In this document: one piece after another, positions 21,295 to 33,700 of the stretch
Layout of the letters: every line of letters starts with the position of its first letter
How positions within the stretch are numbered: position 1 is the stretch's first letter
Assembly (NCBI RefSeq): GCF_025602895.1
Contig: NW_026516337.1
Span: 46,659 to 110,658 of the forward strand
Direction: 5' to 3'
DNA from: Polychytrium aggregatum
Taxonomy: Eukaryota; Chytridiomycota; Chytridiomycetes; Polychytriales
Length of the DNA: 64,000 nucleotides
Program-made: the position numbers and the translations under genes
The notes under the pieces: model-generated
What the model was told of the DNA's origin: nothing
Seen by the model: the letters and a program-made list of their open reading frames with translations, nothing else
Databases searched by the model: none

Positions 21295-22727
21295 TTACTT
21301 CCAGCCGTGGGTCTGGCTGGCCGGTGCTCCATAGGGCTGGGGCTGCTGGCTCTGGGGGCGAAGCGACGATTCGGACCGCATCTTGCGAATGCCGCGGCCG
21401 CCGTTCTGTTGGGGCTCGCCACCGTTACCACCGTTACCGCCGTTGGCAGTGTTGTTGCCGTTGGAGGGGTTGTTGTTGTTGTTGGCACCGGCACCACCGT
21501 TGGCGTTGCCGCCATTCGTCGAGTCTCGGCGCTGGCCCCAGACACCGGGTCGATCGGGGCGGGCCCACTGGCGCTTGGACTTGACAATGACGGGGAAGAA
21601 GAGGGCGTTCAGTTTGTTCTGGCTGTTGCGGCCGAGAGCATTGGTTAGCACCGCCAGCGTTCCATAGCTCCAAATAGCAATAGCTCCATACACTCGTCCT
21701 ACATACATGCAGCCACACACAACTCGTAGATGCTTCGTCCCACCGACAGAGATCCCGTCCGTCCGCCAGGATACAGAGACGCTTACGCTTGGTAGACATC
21801 GTCGTGAGTCTCCCCAGAGATCTGGATGGCATTCTTCTCCTTGATGTAGGCAATGTCGGTGTAGGTCGACACGGCGATTTGTCTGGATGCGGCGAGTCGA
21901 TATGAAAGCAGCATGACCGACCGAGGAGCGCCGGCGTTAACATGAGATTCGATGCTGTCGGATAGTATCCCGAGGGCAGGTATCCCACTCGGCGATAACC
22001 GCACGCCAGTGGCTCGGGAGTCGTCCCGTTGCCAGCCGGACAGATACCCTTTCCAGAACCGTGCCGAGCTTGGTTGTCTGTCGCTGCCATTCTTTGACAA
22101 GCTGCCATCCTGGACACCGCCCCGCTCCTGCGCAGACCCAGAGCACCACAGGTGGAGGACACATACCCGATCGCCTCGGCGTCTGGTCCCGAGCGGAGAC
22201 GCTGCTCGTCCCATCCCGGGGGACAGTAGACATATCCAACGACATCTGCATCATCGACCATGCCACGGACGGTTAGCCAGAGCAGGCTGCGAACGAGTCG
22301 GACCCGTAACGATTGACTGCACTCGGTTATCCTCGAGCACGAGCTTCCTTACCGACGGCGTCCATCATGGTTTCGATTTGGTCAAATGAAGACAGGCTTT
22401 GGTGCGGTATGTGTGCGGAGGATTGGGGCAGGTCGGAGGACAGTGAATGCGACGATGTGGGCGGCTGGGTCGAGCGAGGGAAGGGTGCACTTGGGCATCA
22501 GCAACACAGCCACAACCACGGCCAGAGGAGGCACACGGGGTATTTCGGAACTGCATCCGCTGCACTCGACACTGGATGAACCTCGATGGAGGCCGATAGG
22601 TCAACGGGGAGAGCTTACAGCGTTGGGGGAAGGATTTCTCTCGATTTCGTTCTGAAGGAGATTCTCAGACGGGAAGAAAGAATCGTTTGTGGCTGGACAA
22701 GACGATGGAGATGCAGAGGCGTTGGGA
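21295..22727 (-). CDS. KH-like RNA-binding protein with Asn/Gly-rich tail (5' end unresolved)
   Basis: Small exons join in phase: 22727-22619, 22464-22353, 22245-22167, 21882-21787 and 21622-21295. The core reads SFDQIETMMDAV, then VVGYVYCPPGWDEQRL, GPDAEAIGQIAVSTYTDIAY, IKEKNAIQISGETHDDVYQA and QNKLNALFFPVIVKS. The pattern of two helices, a strand with IQISG, and a last amphipathic helix resembles a KH-type RNA-binding fold. A tail of Asn/Gly repeats, a basic GGRGIRKMRSESS segment and a Gln/Pro end follow, typical of mRNA-binding proteins. The first listed exon starts in phase 2, so at least one more 5' exon with the start codon lies upstream (22728-23400). I do not recognise the exact family. 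Confidence 0.6.
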
Positions 22728-23430
22728 CTGCAAGTCAGGCAGGGCTTGTCGTCAAAGAGGTTCTTTTGGATGGGAGCGCTTGGAGGCGGGAAGAGGCGCT
22801 GGTCAGGAAGATATGAGGACGGTTGCAAAAGAAGAAGAAAGTAGCCAGATGAAGGTGGCGGGGTTGTTGTTTCAAGCACAGGTAAGATTACAATTGAACA
22901 TGAAAATACAACAGGGGGGAGGACCTGTGAATGAAAACGACAGACGACAAAATGCCCAGAGCGGATCGGCCGAGGCAAGATGGACGAGGACGAAGGACAA
23001 CGGGCGAGGAAGAAGAGGCAGCCCAGAGCTGACATGCCTGCGAGAACAGCTGCGCTTGCACAGGACTGTTGCGTGCTGTGTTTTGCAGGCAGACAATAAC
23101 ACAGCACAGTACACCACAATGGCGTCGCCAAACCAAGAGGCGCGCTGGGACCGCGGTGCGGCAACAAGGACAGGCGCGACCAAGGTGCGGCGTGCGCGCT
23201 TGTGTCGCACGGGTTCAGATGTGCTGCGCATATGTGCCGGGAGGTCTATTCCAGCCGTCCTGGCTCTGATTCGGCTCTCGCCCTGCTCGCCCTGCTCGCC
23301 CTGCTCGCCCTGGCGGTCGGGGTGGGACTCGCAGCACTCTGGCAGGAAACCGCCGGCATGCTCATGGCGCTTGGCAATGGCGCTTGCCGATGGCTCGCAG
23401 GAACCATGCAGCCCGGACTCGGGCGTAGCC
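22728..23430. other. Spacer that should contain the KH-like gene's first exon and promoter
   Basis: About 700 bases between SPT8 (ends 23431) and the first identifiable exon of the KH-like gene. A 9-base unit CCCTGCTCG is repeated about three and a half times at 23281-23312. No exon could be fixed by similarity. Confidence 0.4.
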
Positions 23431-26400
23431 TCACTGTCGCTGCGGCTTCACATCGTAGAACAAACACATATTGGTTGAGACGCCGTCCCATCCTCGCGCG
23501 CCGGATGCGCTGATCAGATACTTTCTAGAGGCGTCGATATCTGGCGAAGGTGGCGCAACAAGCAGTATCAGTGTACAACCAGATGCACAGGCTGTCCGCT
23601 GGTCGCTCAGCTTGCAGTACTTACACAGACTCGAAAGCACCCCGCCATGATGCCCTGGCACGATCGTGAAGGGACACGCGCTATCGCCAAAGTCGAGCCT
23701 CCGGTTGCTCTGCGTCACCGGATTGGCGGCATTCGGGGTGGATGGAACCGACGAGTCGGCTGCTGTTGGCTTGGACTCTGATGCTTGCAGATCCCAAAGA
23801 CGGATGTTGTCGTATGAGGCACTGGGGACACGGGCAGAATGAGGTCTGTCAGCTCCATTGCACCGCCTTGATGACGCGAGGCCAATAGAAAGCCACTGTC
23901 GTCGATTCGGCGTTTGTGACTGCCACTTCGTTGAATAAACCGTTGATTGTTTCGCAGATTGAAGCAGCCTGGCCGAGCGCGGACCAGACCAGACCAGACC
24001 ACGCTCTGCAAGAAAGGCGGGGGACAAATACTTACCAAAGCAAGTGCCGATCGTTTGGCATAATATTCACCTGGCTTACGGCTCCAGAGTCCCGCGGCAG
24101 GCGAAGGGTTCGCAAAATCTTGCCCTCGGCAAAGTCGTACTCATCCACTGGCCAGGAAATGGGAAGCAAGGGCCGTCATAAGCACCGGGCAGATCCAGAT
24201 GGCTGGTCATATGATGCTAGCGCACTGGTCCGATGCGGCTGCTCGGTTGAGAATGGACAGGACACTGTCCAAAATCCGTCGTCGAGGCAGTTCGCAAGAC
24301 CGCAGCAATCTTCGCACCCAGCGACTACAATGCTCGCACCCAGCAGCAGCTTGTCCTTACCGGTGCCGTTTCTCCTCCCGCAGTAGATCCGCTTTCCATC
24401 GTTACTCCAGCAAGCCTGGAGGGAGCAATTGCCGCTTGTTGAGCGATTGTGCCATCAACCGACCTGCGATGTCTTCCAATCTCGAGAAACTCACCGACAG
24501 CGCCCATGGCGGCGACCCTTGAGGCAGGATCTTTCGGATCTGCGGCCGTCCTGGAACCCGCTCGTCGAATATGCCGATGCAGCCGTCAAACGACGTGCAC
24601 ATGAGAATGCTCTCGGTGCTTCGGCTGGGCAGGCCCGTGCCCGTGTTGGGAGTTGGCCGCAGGGATATCGACGTAATCTGGGAGGATGCTCCGGAGAACT
24701 CTCGAACAACCCTACCAACGTTGAGATCCCAGCGCTGCAGTATTGTTCCAGCAGTAGGACGGCGTGCCATGGAGAGGATTTCGATCGCATCAGCACTGAA
24801 GTCACATCCAGAACAATCACTCCGACACATTCGCATCGTGGTATGGCGGGCATCGCCAGACAGTACAGCGGGCACATATCTTGATTCTCACTCACCAGCA
24901 CACTCTTGTCCCACGAGCCACTGAACAGTCCCGTTTCATCTGGCGTGATTTTGAGGACTGATACCGAGTTTTTGTGGTGCTGAAGAGTGTGGAAGCACTG
25001 TCGGAGAGGGATCCGCGTCACTGAGCATACTGGCGCTCGAGGGCTGGATCGAGCTCAGCCTGTCGCTGCACCGCAGTAAAGTCGACTCACCGTCCCTTCG
25101 TCATGTCGTCCAGTCCACATGTTGATGGCTCCGGACTAGAGTTTTAGACACAGTTAAGGAGCGGCGCAGTGTTCGCTGCGGCCAAGAAATGCAGCAGGGC
25201 GGCAGCAGCCAAAGCACAAGCTTGTCCACTCAACGCACCTCACATCCGGTAACGACCCATGCTCCTTCCGAATGAACGTCGATGCTGTATACTGGTGAGA
25301 TGCGGTTCTCTGTCGGTGCCGAATCGGCGGCGTTCGGTCCTGTCTCACGATATGTGTGTTCAGCCAGCGAGCCAACTTGACGAGACCACAGCGCCAGGGA
25401 TAGCTTCATACGCAGTCGTATACTCACGCGGCAGCGTTTCCTCGTTTTCCCATGCTGAGATCAGCAGCCCTCCCTGGCGACGAGCGTGCGGCGAGGAGTC
25501 GTCAGCTTGGACGCGATCATTCGCAGTTGTTTGATAAAAAACGACTCGCAAGTCGTAGCGTTCCAACAAACGGGGTTCAGCCAAAAGAGCTTCGAACAGA
25601 CGAGCTTCTGCGGCTCGAAAGCGCGCCGTACCCGGATGATCGAATCGGCAAGTCCGTGGCGCTGGTTCAGCGGCAGAGGATAGTCACCGTTCATGGAAGG
25701 TACGAAATCAAATTTGCGGATGAAGCCGTCATCGCCCCCAGTGTAGACCCATCGCTGGCCGTTCCATCGAGGAGATATTCGAATGCGTGAGTATCGTCGT
25801 TGTGGCCGTCAGCGGTGTCTGCTCGATACTGTACTGCCCGATGCTGTTCTGCCTCGAGACGATGCGTCGGTGGTGTCCGACGAAGCGCTCCGCTTCCGGA
25901 CTATGTGGCTGCCGTATCGGCTGCATGGTATCCAGGCGATTGGATGGCTCTGGCTGTGGTCGTTTGTCATCTCTGCATTTGCTTGGATCTTTGCTCTCGC
26001 TTCAGCATGGCGAGCGCTTTGCAAGGACCCACCATGTTTCTCGTCGCTGCAACGCAGTACACACTGCAAGGGTGGCCAGCCGAGACCTGTGGGTGTGTTG
26101 ACCAGGCCGTCGTCTGTCAGCGACCACTTGATCGAGAACACCAGACTCGACTGCGTTTTCATGTCTGGCAGGAGTCTGCTCGCCGAATCGACCGGCTGGT
26201 ATTGGCAGGAGCCGTTGCGACCGCGATCATACGGGCTCCAAACGCTTTCATCCCGCAACATTACCACGGGCGTGACGGTATAGCAGATATCGTTGTCATG
26301 CAGAATGACTCCGTCGGTTTCTGGAGTCGACCGCATCGTTGATCCAGAACGAGGATCGCGGACGCAAAGGTCAGTAAAGCTAGCAAGAAACCCGGAGGAG

Positions 26401-26699
26401 CCTCTCCCGTGAACGTCTCCAGCGAGTGTTGAATCATCCTCTCAATGTCTTCTCCTCTAGATATCTTCTTGATATCTTCTTGATATCATCCTCTTGATAT
26501 CCGGACGCCCTTCTCCAGAGCACCCACCTCGGCTGACAGGGTTCAGATAGGTGTCGAGCTCCTCCTCGACAATCGCCGCGCCAGCCAAAGTCGCTGACGG
26601 ATTGCCTCCCGCATGGGCCGGCTGGCTCTCGGGCTGGGCAGGAGGGGTCTGTGCGGCGGGTGTGTCCTGCGGCCGCTGCTCAGGTGTGTCGACCTCCAT
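23431..26699 (-). CDS. SPT8: SPT8, WD40 subunit of the SAGA transcription coactivator
   Basis: SPT8 binds TBP within SAGA and is a hallmark of fungal SAGA. About a dozen short exons are recognisable in the family order. They include YTVTPV; GHPCSVYCVAATRNM (26086-26033); RWVYTGGDDGFIRKFDF with NQRHGLADSIIR (25754-25632); GGLLISAWENEETLP; RISPVYSIDVHSEGAWVVTG; SGAINMWTGRHDEGT; SGSWDKSVL; RWDLNVGRVVREFSG; ILMCTSFDGCIGIFDER; ACWSNDGKRIYCGRRNGT; EYDFAEGKILRTLRLPRDSG; NDRHLLCASYDNIRLWDLQ; FTIVPGHHGGVLSSLY; and the last exon, YLISASGARGWDGVSTN to a TGA at 23431. The acidic N-terminal exon starting MEVDTPEQRPQ at 26699 is inferred. Two joints (near 25411 and 25020-25090) are approximate. The long plus-strand frames here are shadows. 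Confidence 0.87.
26457..26505 (-). repeat. AAGAAGATATC repeat in the first SPT8 intron
   Basis: On the minus strand, ATATCAAGAAG-type units recur four times between the inferred first exon and the next exon of SPT8. The sequence contains the palindrome GATATC in each copy. Confidence 0.7.
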
Positions 26700-27019
26700 G
26701 CTCGGTGTGTCTGGTATCGTGGGGCCTTGGGACGATCTGGGCAGAGGGCCTGGGTCTGGCGGCCAGCCTCGGGGCAGGCGCACAACCCCCTGGCCGCAGG
26801 GTTAGGGCTGCGCCGAAGGACCGCCACCGCCGCGGCCCTGATTGGTGGATCTGGAGAAGGCCTGTGTCACACCGCCGTTTCCGGATTCGGCCTGCGCGCT
26901 TTTTGCGCTTGCTCGGTCTGTTCCTGCCCGAATGGCCACGAGCGATGCTGCTGGCCATCCGCACACCACCACTCCCCCTCATCTCGCTGCTTTCTCGAAC
27001 GCACAACCAGCACGGCGCC
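26700..27019. promoter_or_regulatory. Divergent promoter between SPT8 and peptidyl-tRNA hydrolase
   Basis: 320 bases between two inferred start codons on opposite strands. GC-rich, with no element that I can name. Confidence 0.45.
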
Positions 27020-28744
27020 ATGCAGGACCCGCAGACCCCGCAGATCGACTATGTCGTCGTCGGCCTCGGCAACACTGGCGAAGCGGCCGCTTCCTCCCGA
27101 CACAACGGTACCTCCCTGGTCCTGTCGTGCCTCGCTCTCGCACATCTCCAGTTTGTCGCCGCTAATCCATGTCCCTTCTTCCTTGGCCATCGCCATCGCC
27201 ATCGCCATCGCCATCGCCATCACCATCGCCATCGCCATCGCCATCGCCATCGCCATCGCCATCGCCATCAACGGCGACGTTGTCTTCATCCGCAGCCGGC
27301 TTTCTCTTCTGCGATTACCTCTCCAACTGCATCCACATGCAGCAGCATCTGCTGGCCACAGGCGGCAGCGTAGACAACCCGACCCTGCCAACCCACCCAC
27401 CACGCTATGTCCGCCGCAACGATCTTGGAGGTATTTCGCATCGGTCCGCTGCTCGCTGTCTCCTGTTGACTATCCGTTCTCTGGCACATGCATCGCCGCA
27501 TTCGTCATTTGTTCGGGCTCTGACCAGCAGCGACCGCCGCCTGTCCCTTTGACACTGTCGACCATCCTGCCCACCGGCCATCCGGACGATAGCCGACATC
27601 AATGACACCGTGTTCACAATTTTCCCTGGCGAGACTCTTGCAAGCCACTCCGATGTTGCTATCGCCAAGGCATCCAAGAAGCAGTCCGCCGAGCCAGTAG
27701 TATGTCGCTTGTTCCTGCAATGCCGCTGTCCCGTCGGCTGGAAGTCATGAAGCGGCAATGTCAGGCTACAGCCGTTCGGTCAAGCCCGGACAGTTCCGTC
27801 TGGCTTATCGGTCCTGCTGAATCGTCCAGCACCACTCGCATGTCTCACCGGACTTTCTCCTTCGTTTCCGCATGCATCGACTTGATATTGGCTCGATGTG
27901 CTCTGCAGTCGCGAACACTTCGTTTGCTCATCGTCAAGCCCATCTGGGGAATGAACGATTCAGGCGTCGCCGTGCGGAACGTGCTGCTGGCTTATAATAT
28001 TGCGAACCCGTCCAAGCAGCTCATCGTCGCCTTTGACGATCTCAACACCCTGCCGGGCTCGATCGCGATCCACAGTGAGTAACCATCCACCGATCCAGCC
28101 CGCACTTTCGGATCAGCCCTCACTCTTGCCTCTGATGGCACAGCACCGATGCACAGGCGACTCGGCCTGGCGTCTGTGCATTCCGCCAACATAGCAGTTA
28201 TGGTGCATGGAGCCCCTCCTGTCAGATGATATTTGGCTTGCGCATCGACCCCGTCCTCCATCCTCACCACCCTCGTCACTTCTCGTACAACACCCCTATT
28301 GTCATCATCGCAGCCGGAACAGATCTTGGAGCCATTCGCGGCCACAAGGGCGTCGAGTCTATTGTCCAGCACCTTGGAAACAGCGCCAGCGAGTTTATCC
28401 GATTCCGCCTTGGAATCGGCCGCCCGCACGGAGACACCAAGGCTCTCCAGTTCGTCGACGCTTCGTTCCAAAAGGAAAACCGCGAGCTGGATTTGTTCGG
28501 CTACGCCTTGGACCTGACCGCGCAAGCCCTGCAGTACTATTTTGCTTCCAACGGCGATTCCAAATCCACCAAAAAGAAGTTTGGCAAAAGCAAGAAGCTG
28601 CCCCTGAACAAGCTTCAGCAGGTGAGCGTCCAGATCGCACTGGCTCGCAGTCTTGTCGTCGTCCTCTATTCAATTAGTGCTGACTCGGCTCTGTATCTCC
28701 AGATGGAGTCGCTCTCTTTTCCGTTTGAGACGGTTGGTGTGTAG
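27020..28744 (+). CDS. PTH1: Peptidyl-tRNA hydrolase, Pth1 family
   Basis: Cleaves the ester bond of peptidyl-tRNA released by stalled ribosomes; in fungi the Pth1 type is often mitochondrial. Six exons (27020-27107, 27296-27430, 27593-27699, 27909-28074, 28314-28621, 28703-28744) join in phase to 281 residues. Catalytic landmarks are all present: VVGLGNTGEAAASSRHN supplies the Asn and His, KPIWGMNDSG corresponds to the KPxTFMNxSG substrate loop, AFDDLNTLPGSIAIH supplies the Asp, and RGHKGVESIVQHLG plus FRLGIGRP complete the fold. There is an insertion after the first helix (VDNPTLPTHPPRYVR) and a basic C-terminal extension (KSTKKKFGKSKKLP). No clear mitochondrial presequence is visible. Confidence 0.9.
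27183..27270 (+). repeat. CCATCG hexanucleotide microsatellite in PTH1 intron 1
   Basis: Fourteen or more copies of CCATCG (one interrupted by CAT) lie wholly within the first intron of the hydrolase gene, ending about 25 bases before the acceptor. It creates Met-Ala and Ser-Pro repeat ORFs on both strands. Confidence 0.88.
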
Positions 28745-29041
28745 ACGGTCTGCGGTACCGCGGTGTCGACTATATGCCCTGGTTTGCGCAAAGGCTTGCT
28801 CGGCCACACCAAACCTGTGCGGGTACGATGTGGTTGTCTGCCACTGCGTCCTTTCTTGATGGGTCTGCGCTCATCGGTCTGAGATGCGCGGCTCTTGAAT
28901 CTCGCCTTCTGCGCGATGCCATTCTTCTGCATCCTGGATCGAGCCATGCATTATATTGAACGCCTGTTGCGGGTATATCAACGACCAAGGGTATCTTGCG
29001 CGCAACCCAGCGGCAGCGCGAGGGGGGGGGAGACGGCGGAC
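28745..29041. other. Convergent 3' spacer between PTH1 and the 29042 gene
   Basis: About 300 bases carrying two 3' UTRs. An eight-G run lies near 29022-29030. Nothing else is seen. Confidence 0.35.
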
Positions 29042-30662
29042 TCAGTCGTCACCCAGGATAATGTAGTAAACCGTGGCAAAGGCTACCGACCCCGTCCCGA
29101 TACAAAGGGTTAGCAATATGCCTCAATCCAAGCCGATCGGAATGGGTTTGCCCTGGCTGGTGGCAAGTCGGGAAGAGGCGAGCCGAGAGCATGCTTACTG
29201 TATTTTCCTGCCATCATGCAGCTTCTCAGCTGAGAACAGAGCTTGAGGCGGGTGATCCATATCGCCACATGGCGTATTTTCCGCCGGAGTGACGATTCGT
29301 CTTCGAAGCTGACCATTTTCTTCTGGGACGGGCTGAGCGAGCAGGGCTGAGCACCGGAGCGTTTCAGCGCCGGCCTCTGAGGCGATGCCGATCCATCAGA
29401 GTCGGTGTTGGTGAGAGTTGTGAGCGTAAGATTCAGCGTTGTCTCGCTGCTGTTTGCAGGAAGTGCTGTTGGCAGAGAGCCGACGAGCTGCAGAGCAGCA
29501 GACGGGATGTGGACGGTTTTCGTTGTGAATGTACTATGGGCGGAAAGGCTATTAGCCAGAGCCAAGGTGCATGCTACATCGTGGCGAACAATTTCCTGGC
29601 AGCAGGAAACCTACATGCGTTCGATGTACGCAACAGCCATCACAGGTACTATCGTTTTCTGAATAGGTAAGTAATACCAAAGGGGTGTCTCATAAGCCAG
29701 TAACGAGGCCAAAGCAGAACGTCGTTGGCGCTGGCGGCGGCATCGAATATATAGTTGGGAGGGAACCCAACGAGGACGCCTGCCGACCCGGGCAACAATC
29801 CGTTTGAATCCGTTGAGATTGGCGGTCCCAAGTGCTGCACGCGACCCGGTTTTGATGAGGCAACTCGACGACGGCTTCTTGTCTTGTGTGTTGCTTGCTG
29901 GGCGAGCCTCCGTCCACACCCGGCAACGGATAACGGCGGCATTGTGCCGCTGGCACAGGAGTACATCTGCCTCGTACAAATGGTGTGTATCGATGTTTCT
30001 CGCAGTTGTAAATAGCGGAGGCCCCAGCCACTCGCTATGGCAAGAAGCAGAGCCCCAATCATCCGGCCAGGACCAGATATCGATCGGGTAAACATTGCGA
30101 GACGATGACTCTTGGGACCGGACCCGCTGTTCGCAAGCCGAGACATTGGCTCGGAGATTGAATCTCCTTCAAACCCCTGCGGCAAGCCCGCCAGGGGGTG
30201 CCCATTCTGCGCTGTGGCCCAATCCGCAAATGTTTTGCTTCTTGGTCGTTTGTTGATCCACTGATATGCGCCAATGACAGCACTGCCTCCGGAGTAACCC
30301 TGACTCGCCGTACGCCACCAAACAATCAGAGGAGACGGGCCGGAGAAATGGTGAGTAAGCCTTGAGGCTTGCCTCACTCTGCCTCCTCAGGACCACGACC
30401 AACACCGGAGTGCCTTCACATGCAGCGCACAGCGTGTTGACAAAAGTGTGACGGCATTTGGTTTGGAAAAAATCCCAGAGGGGTTGGATCACATTGTACT
30501 CGGCCAACAACGGCCAAGTGGGGTTGGATCATCTCCGTGGATCCGAGGCAGCCGAGGCGGCCGATCCGCTCCATTCACACTACACATCAATGTGGGCCCG
30601 CTGTAGACCGCCGCTACTGCTGGCGGCCGGTGCAGCGCTTGCCTTGAGCACCGCCATATTGG
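29042..30662 (-). CDS. Unrecognised protein with hydrophobic C-terminal tail (5' exons approximate)
   Basis: The last three exons are phase-consistent: one ending at 29615 (ALASLLAYETPLWYYLPIQ, then VAYIER), 29533-29199 (TFTTKTVHIPSAALQLVG, a Ser/Thr/Asn-rich stretch, SFEDESSLRRKIRHVAIWI) and 29121-29042. The final exon encodes a membrane span that runs to the end of the protein, ILLTLCIGTGSVAFATVYYI then LGDD. The hydrophobic tail suggests a membrane protein with a short exposed C terminus, possibly tail-anchored. Upstream exons between 29650 and 30662 are plausible (for example LYEADVLLCQRHNAAVIRC) but I could not order them. A possible start is ATG 30658 (MAVLKASAAP). The family is not recognised, and the 5' boundary is a guess. 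Confidence 0.42.
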
Positions 30663-30790
30663 ATGCACGATATCGATTTCCACTGGCGATGCTCGACTTG
30701 CGCGCCGCTGAGCAAATCCCCGGCGGCATTGAGCTCGCTGTTCTGGAAGTTGATTGGAGAGTCAGCTATTCTAGGGCCATATGCGTGTAT

Positions 30791-33700
30791 TCACTGGCCA
30801 AGAAGCGGATGGCGGCTGGCTACGGCTCCAGGATGCCCTGCTTCGCTTTGTGAACGCTGTGATTTTTTCTTGCCCTTCTTTTTCAGCTTTTTGGATCGGC
30901 CGATACTGCCGCTGGAGCCGTGATGCTTCAGGCGCTTGGGCTTTGGAGGCGGTCCCACAATCAGTTTCCGTGCAACCTCGCCAAAATCCAGCCCGAGTTG
31001 CGGTGGGCATTTCTCGCCGGCCGCAAGGACACCTTCGTTTGATCCTGTTTCATTGTCGTCCGAGTCACTTTGGAACGACCCGGGACTGGCCACGATTGCC
31101 AGGAGGTCGGGACACAGCAGCTCGGTCGAGAACGCCTTGGCTTGGCCCGATAACCTGGCCACAGGCTTTCTCACGGGTACACTACCAAAGGCATCAAGCG
31201 CACCCATCGAGACTGGGAAGACCCCGACGGCCCCGGTGGCTTCTTCCTCGTTCCAGGACGAGAACTGGTCAAGCTCGAATGAGCTTATGTTTGCGAGCTC
31301 CGGAGACTGGAATACCTTCTCCACAGAGGGCTCGCCCGTGCTTCCCAGTTTCAGCGACGATCGCCGGTCTTTGCGCTTACGGTCCTTGGATTTGGCTTTC
31401 TTCTTCCTCTCCTTGCCTTCTCCAGGACCAGGACCAGGGCCTGAGCCCGACCCTGAGCCCGACCCTGGTCCTGAGCCAGATCCTGAGCCAGATCCTGAGC
31501 CAGATGCAACAGGCGCCGCTCCACTTTCTCTCGGCTTCTTGCCCTCCGCGCAGGCAGTGGGCATTGCTGTCTGTCCATTGGCGAGCCTCTTCCGGCGTTG
31601 CTTTTTGATACATTCTTTCTTGGGTTTGCTCGGCGAATCATTCGCCACTGCTTCGGCGGGAGCATCTGACTCTTCCGAGGAACGCAACTTTTGCGTGGGC
31701 ACAATCTCATAATTCTCGTACTCATCGTCGCAGTCTCCATCCGGCTCGGGATAGACATAGTCCACGAGGTGACCTGGGGCAGCCTTGATAGGCTCGTATG
31801 CTCTGCGCACAGAGAAGACGCTGATATGGCCTGGCTCCTTCAGCGAGTGGGTGTAGTTGCCAGCTCTCGCGAGATTCGGCTTCTTGTAGCTCTTCGATCC
31901 TGATCTGGTTTTCGTTTCAACCTGATTCGATGACCGCAGCACAGATAGACTCCGCTTGTTTTCAGGAGACCGGAGGAGCGGCGAGTCGATGGCGGGTATG
32001 TCCGAGGCTGAGCGGAAAACCTCGATGTTCTCAGAGATCTCGATTGAGCCACTGTTGTTCAGGGTCCGGCCAGTCATTTTTTTGTCGGGCCCTTCCTCCT
32101 CTGTCTCGATCTCGATATCGGCAGTGTCGGAAATGTCCCTGATGACAAGACCTTCTGAGGAGACGTGAGTGGTTTCAAGTGTTTCGCCCGCCGGATGCGG
32201 TCTCTCCGGCACTGGCCCGACCGGCTCGTGAATCGCCGAAATATCGTCCTCCACGGTCTCGCTCGAGTCGAGATTCAGGAGTACCCGGCGAGGGCCAATC
32301 TTGGAGCGGTCAAAGCTCTCGCCTTTGGTTAAATGTGCTGGTGGCGGGCACGGCTCCTTAGGGGTGCTTCTCTCGGCGGAGCTATGCCTCTGGTGCAGTG
32401 CAGAGAACGAAATCTGCAGAATCTTGGCGCTGATGTCCAAGATACTCATCCGCACAGGCTCTGCAGACGACGACCGTGGTGAGAGATTGTTCAGGGAAGA
32501 TGCAGAGGCGGGCCGATTGCATGTTGTGCAGCTGCTGGTACTGGAAAGACCACTTCTCAGCGGCTGTACCGTCGGATCCTTGTCGGACGAGCTCGGATCT
32601 GTCTCAGAGTCTTTCCGGCAACCCCAAGGCTCATACTCGTCCTTGTCGATGTCGTCGTGGATGGGATCAAGATCGATCAAGGTCTCGTTCCTGTCTGGAT
32701 CAGTGTTCCCCTTCTTGACAGCGCCGACAAGTGCCGGCTTCTTGCCCTTGACTTTCTTGGGCCGGATTTTGGTCTTGCGGCGCACCTCCTTTCGCGGCGG
32801 AGTATCGGCCTCGCTTCCCGATCGCTCACCTGCTGAATCGGCCGGCCCCGTACCAGGATTCACAAAGTTGCTATTCCGTCCGGCCTTCTCGAGTTTGCTG
32901 GTGAGTTTTTGCTTGAGCGAGAACAGCTCACGCCGATAGGCCCTCTTTGTGTGCGATGCACGGGTGGCCTTGGTTGGCTTTTTATCGCTCCGCTTCTGTA
33001 TCACTATCGCTTTGGGCTGCTCGACAGAGTCGCTGTCGTCCGATCGCTCTTTATCGGGCTCTGGTGCTAAGCTCGACGAGTCTGGCGTCGAAGGAGGGCT
33101 CTCTTGGGATGGTAGTGGAGTGTCGCTGCCGATGGTAGGATCGCTTGCCAAGGACGAGTTCTTGCGAATCAGCACTTTATTGGGAGTGATTGTCGTGGTT
33201 GGCTGAGGGGCACCCGATGTCGATCCCTTGACAGAATCTTGCGACAAAAGACAGGTTAGATATTGCGCCGTAAGGATAGTAGCGACGCAAGCAGTGCCAG
33301 AAGAGGCAATAATGACCGCTCTGAGCATTGTGCGGTGTATGCGAGTCCTCCCTGTCGTACCCCGACAGGCATCGATGGCCTGGCTCGGCGCTATAATCCC
33401 AAGCGTCCCAGATCGACAGAAGTTACGTCGCCAAGGACTGTTGCAGCACATACCTCCATCACCGCTTTGGGTCATCGACCCCTCTTTGGGCTGGCACTTG
33501 AGTTTGCGCTTTCTTTCCTTCCGCTCCCACAGGATCGTGAGCATCTGCAGCCGATCAATCTCGGCTATTCTTTGAAGAAAGGGGTCAGAGGATGTTGTCA
33601 GGACAGAGTAGTACGAGGTGCCGAACGAACACTGATTGCTGTTGCCGATATTTAGGGAGGCAAAGGGATCGCTGAACGGATATGCCGCTGGCCGCTTCCC

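Noticed and set aside
26613-27605. Plus-strand ORF of 330 codons through PTH1
   Set aside because: Out of frame with the hydrolase and held open by the CCATCG microsatellite, which it translates as alternating Ala-Ile residues.
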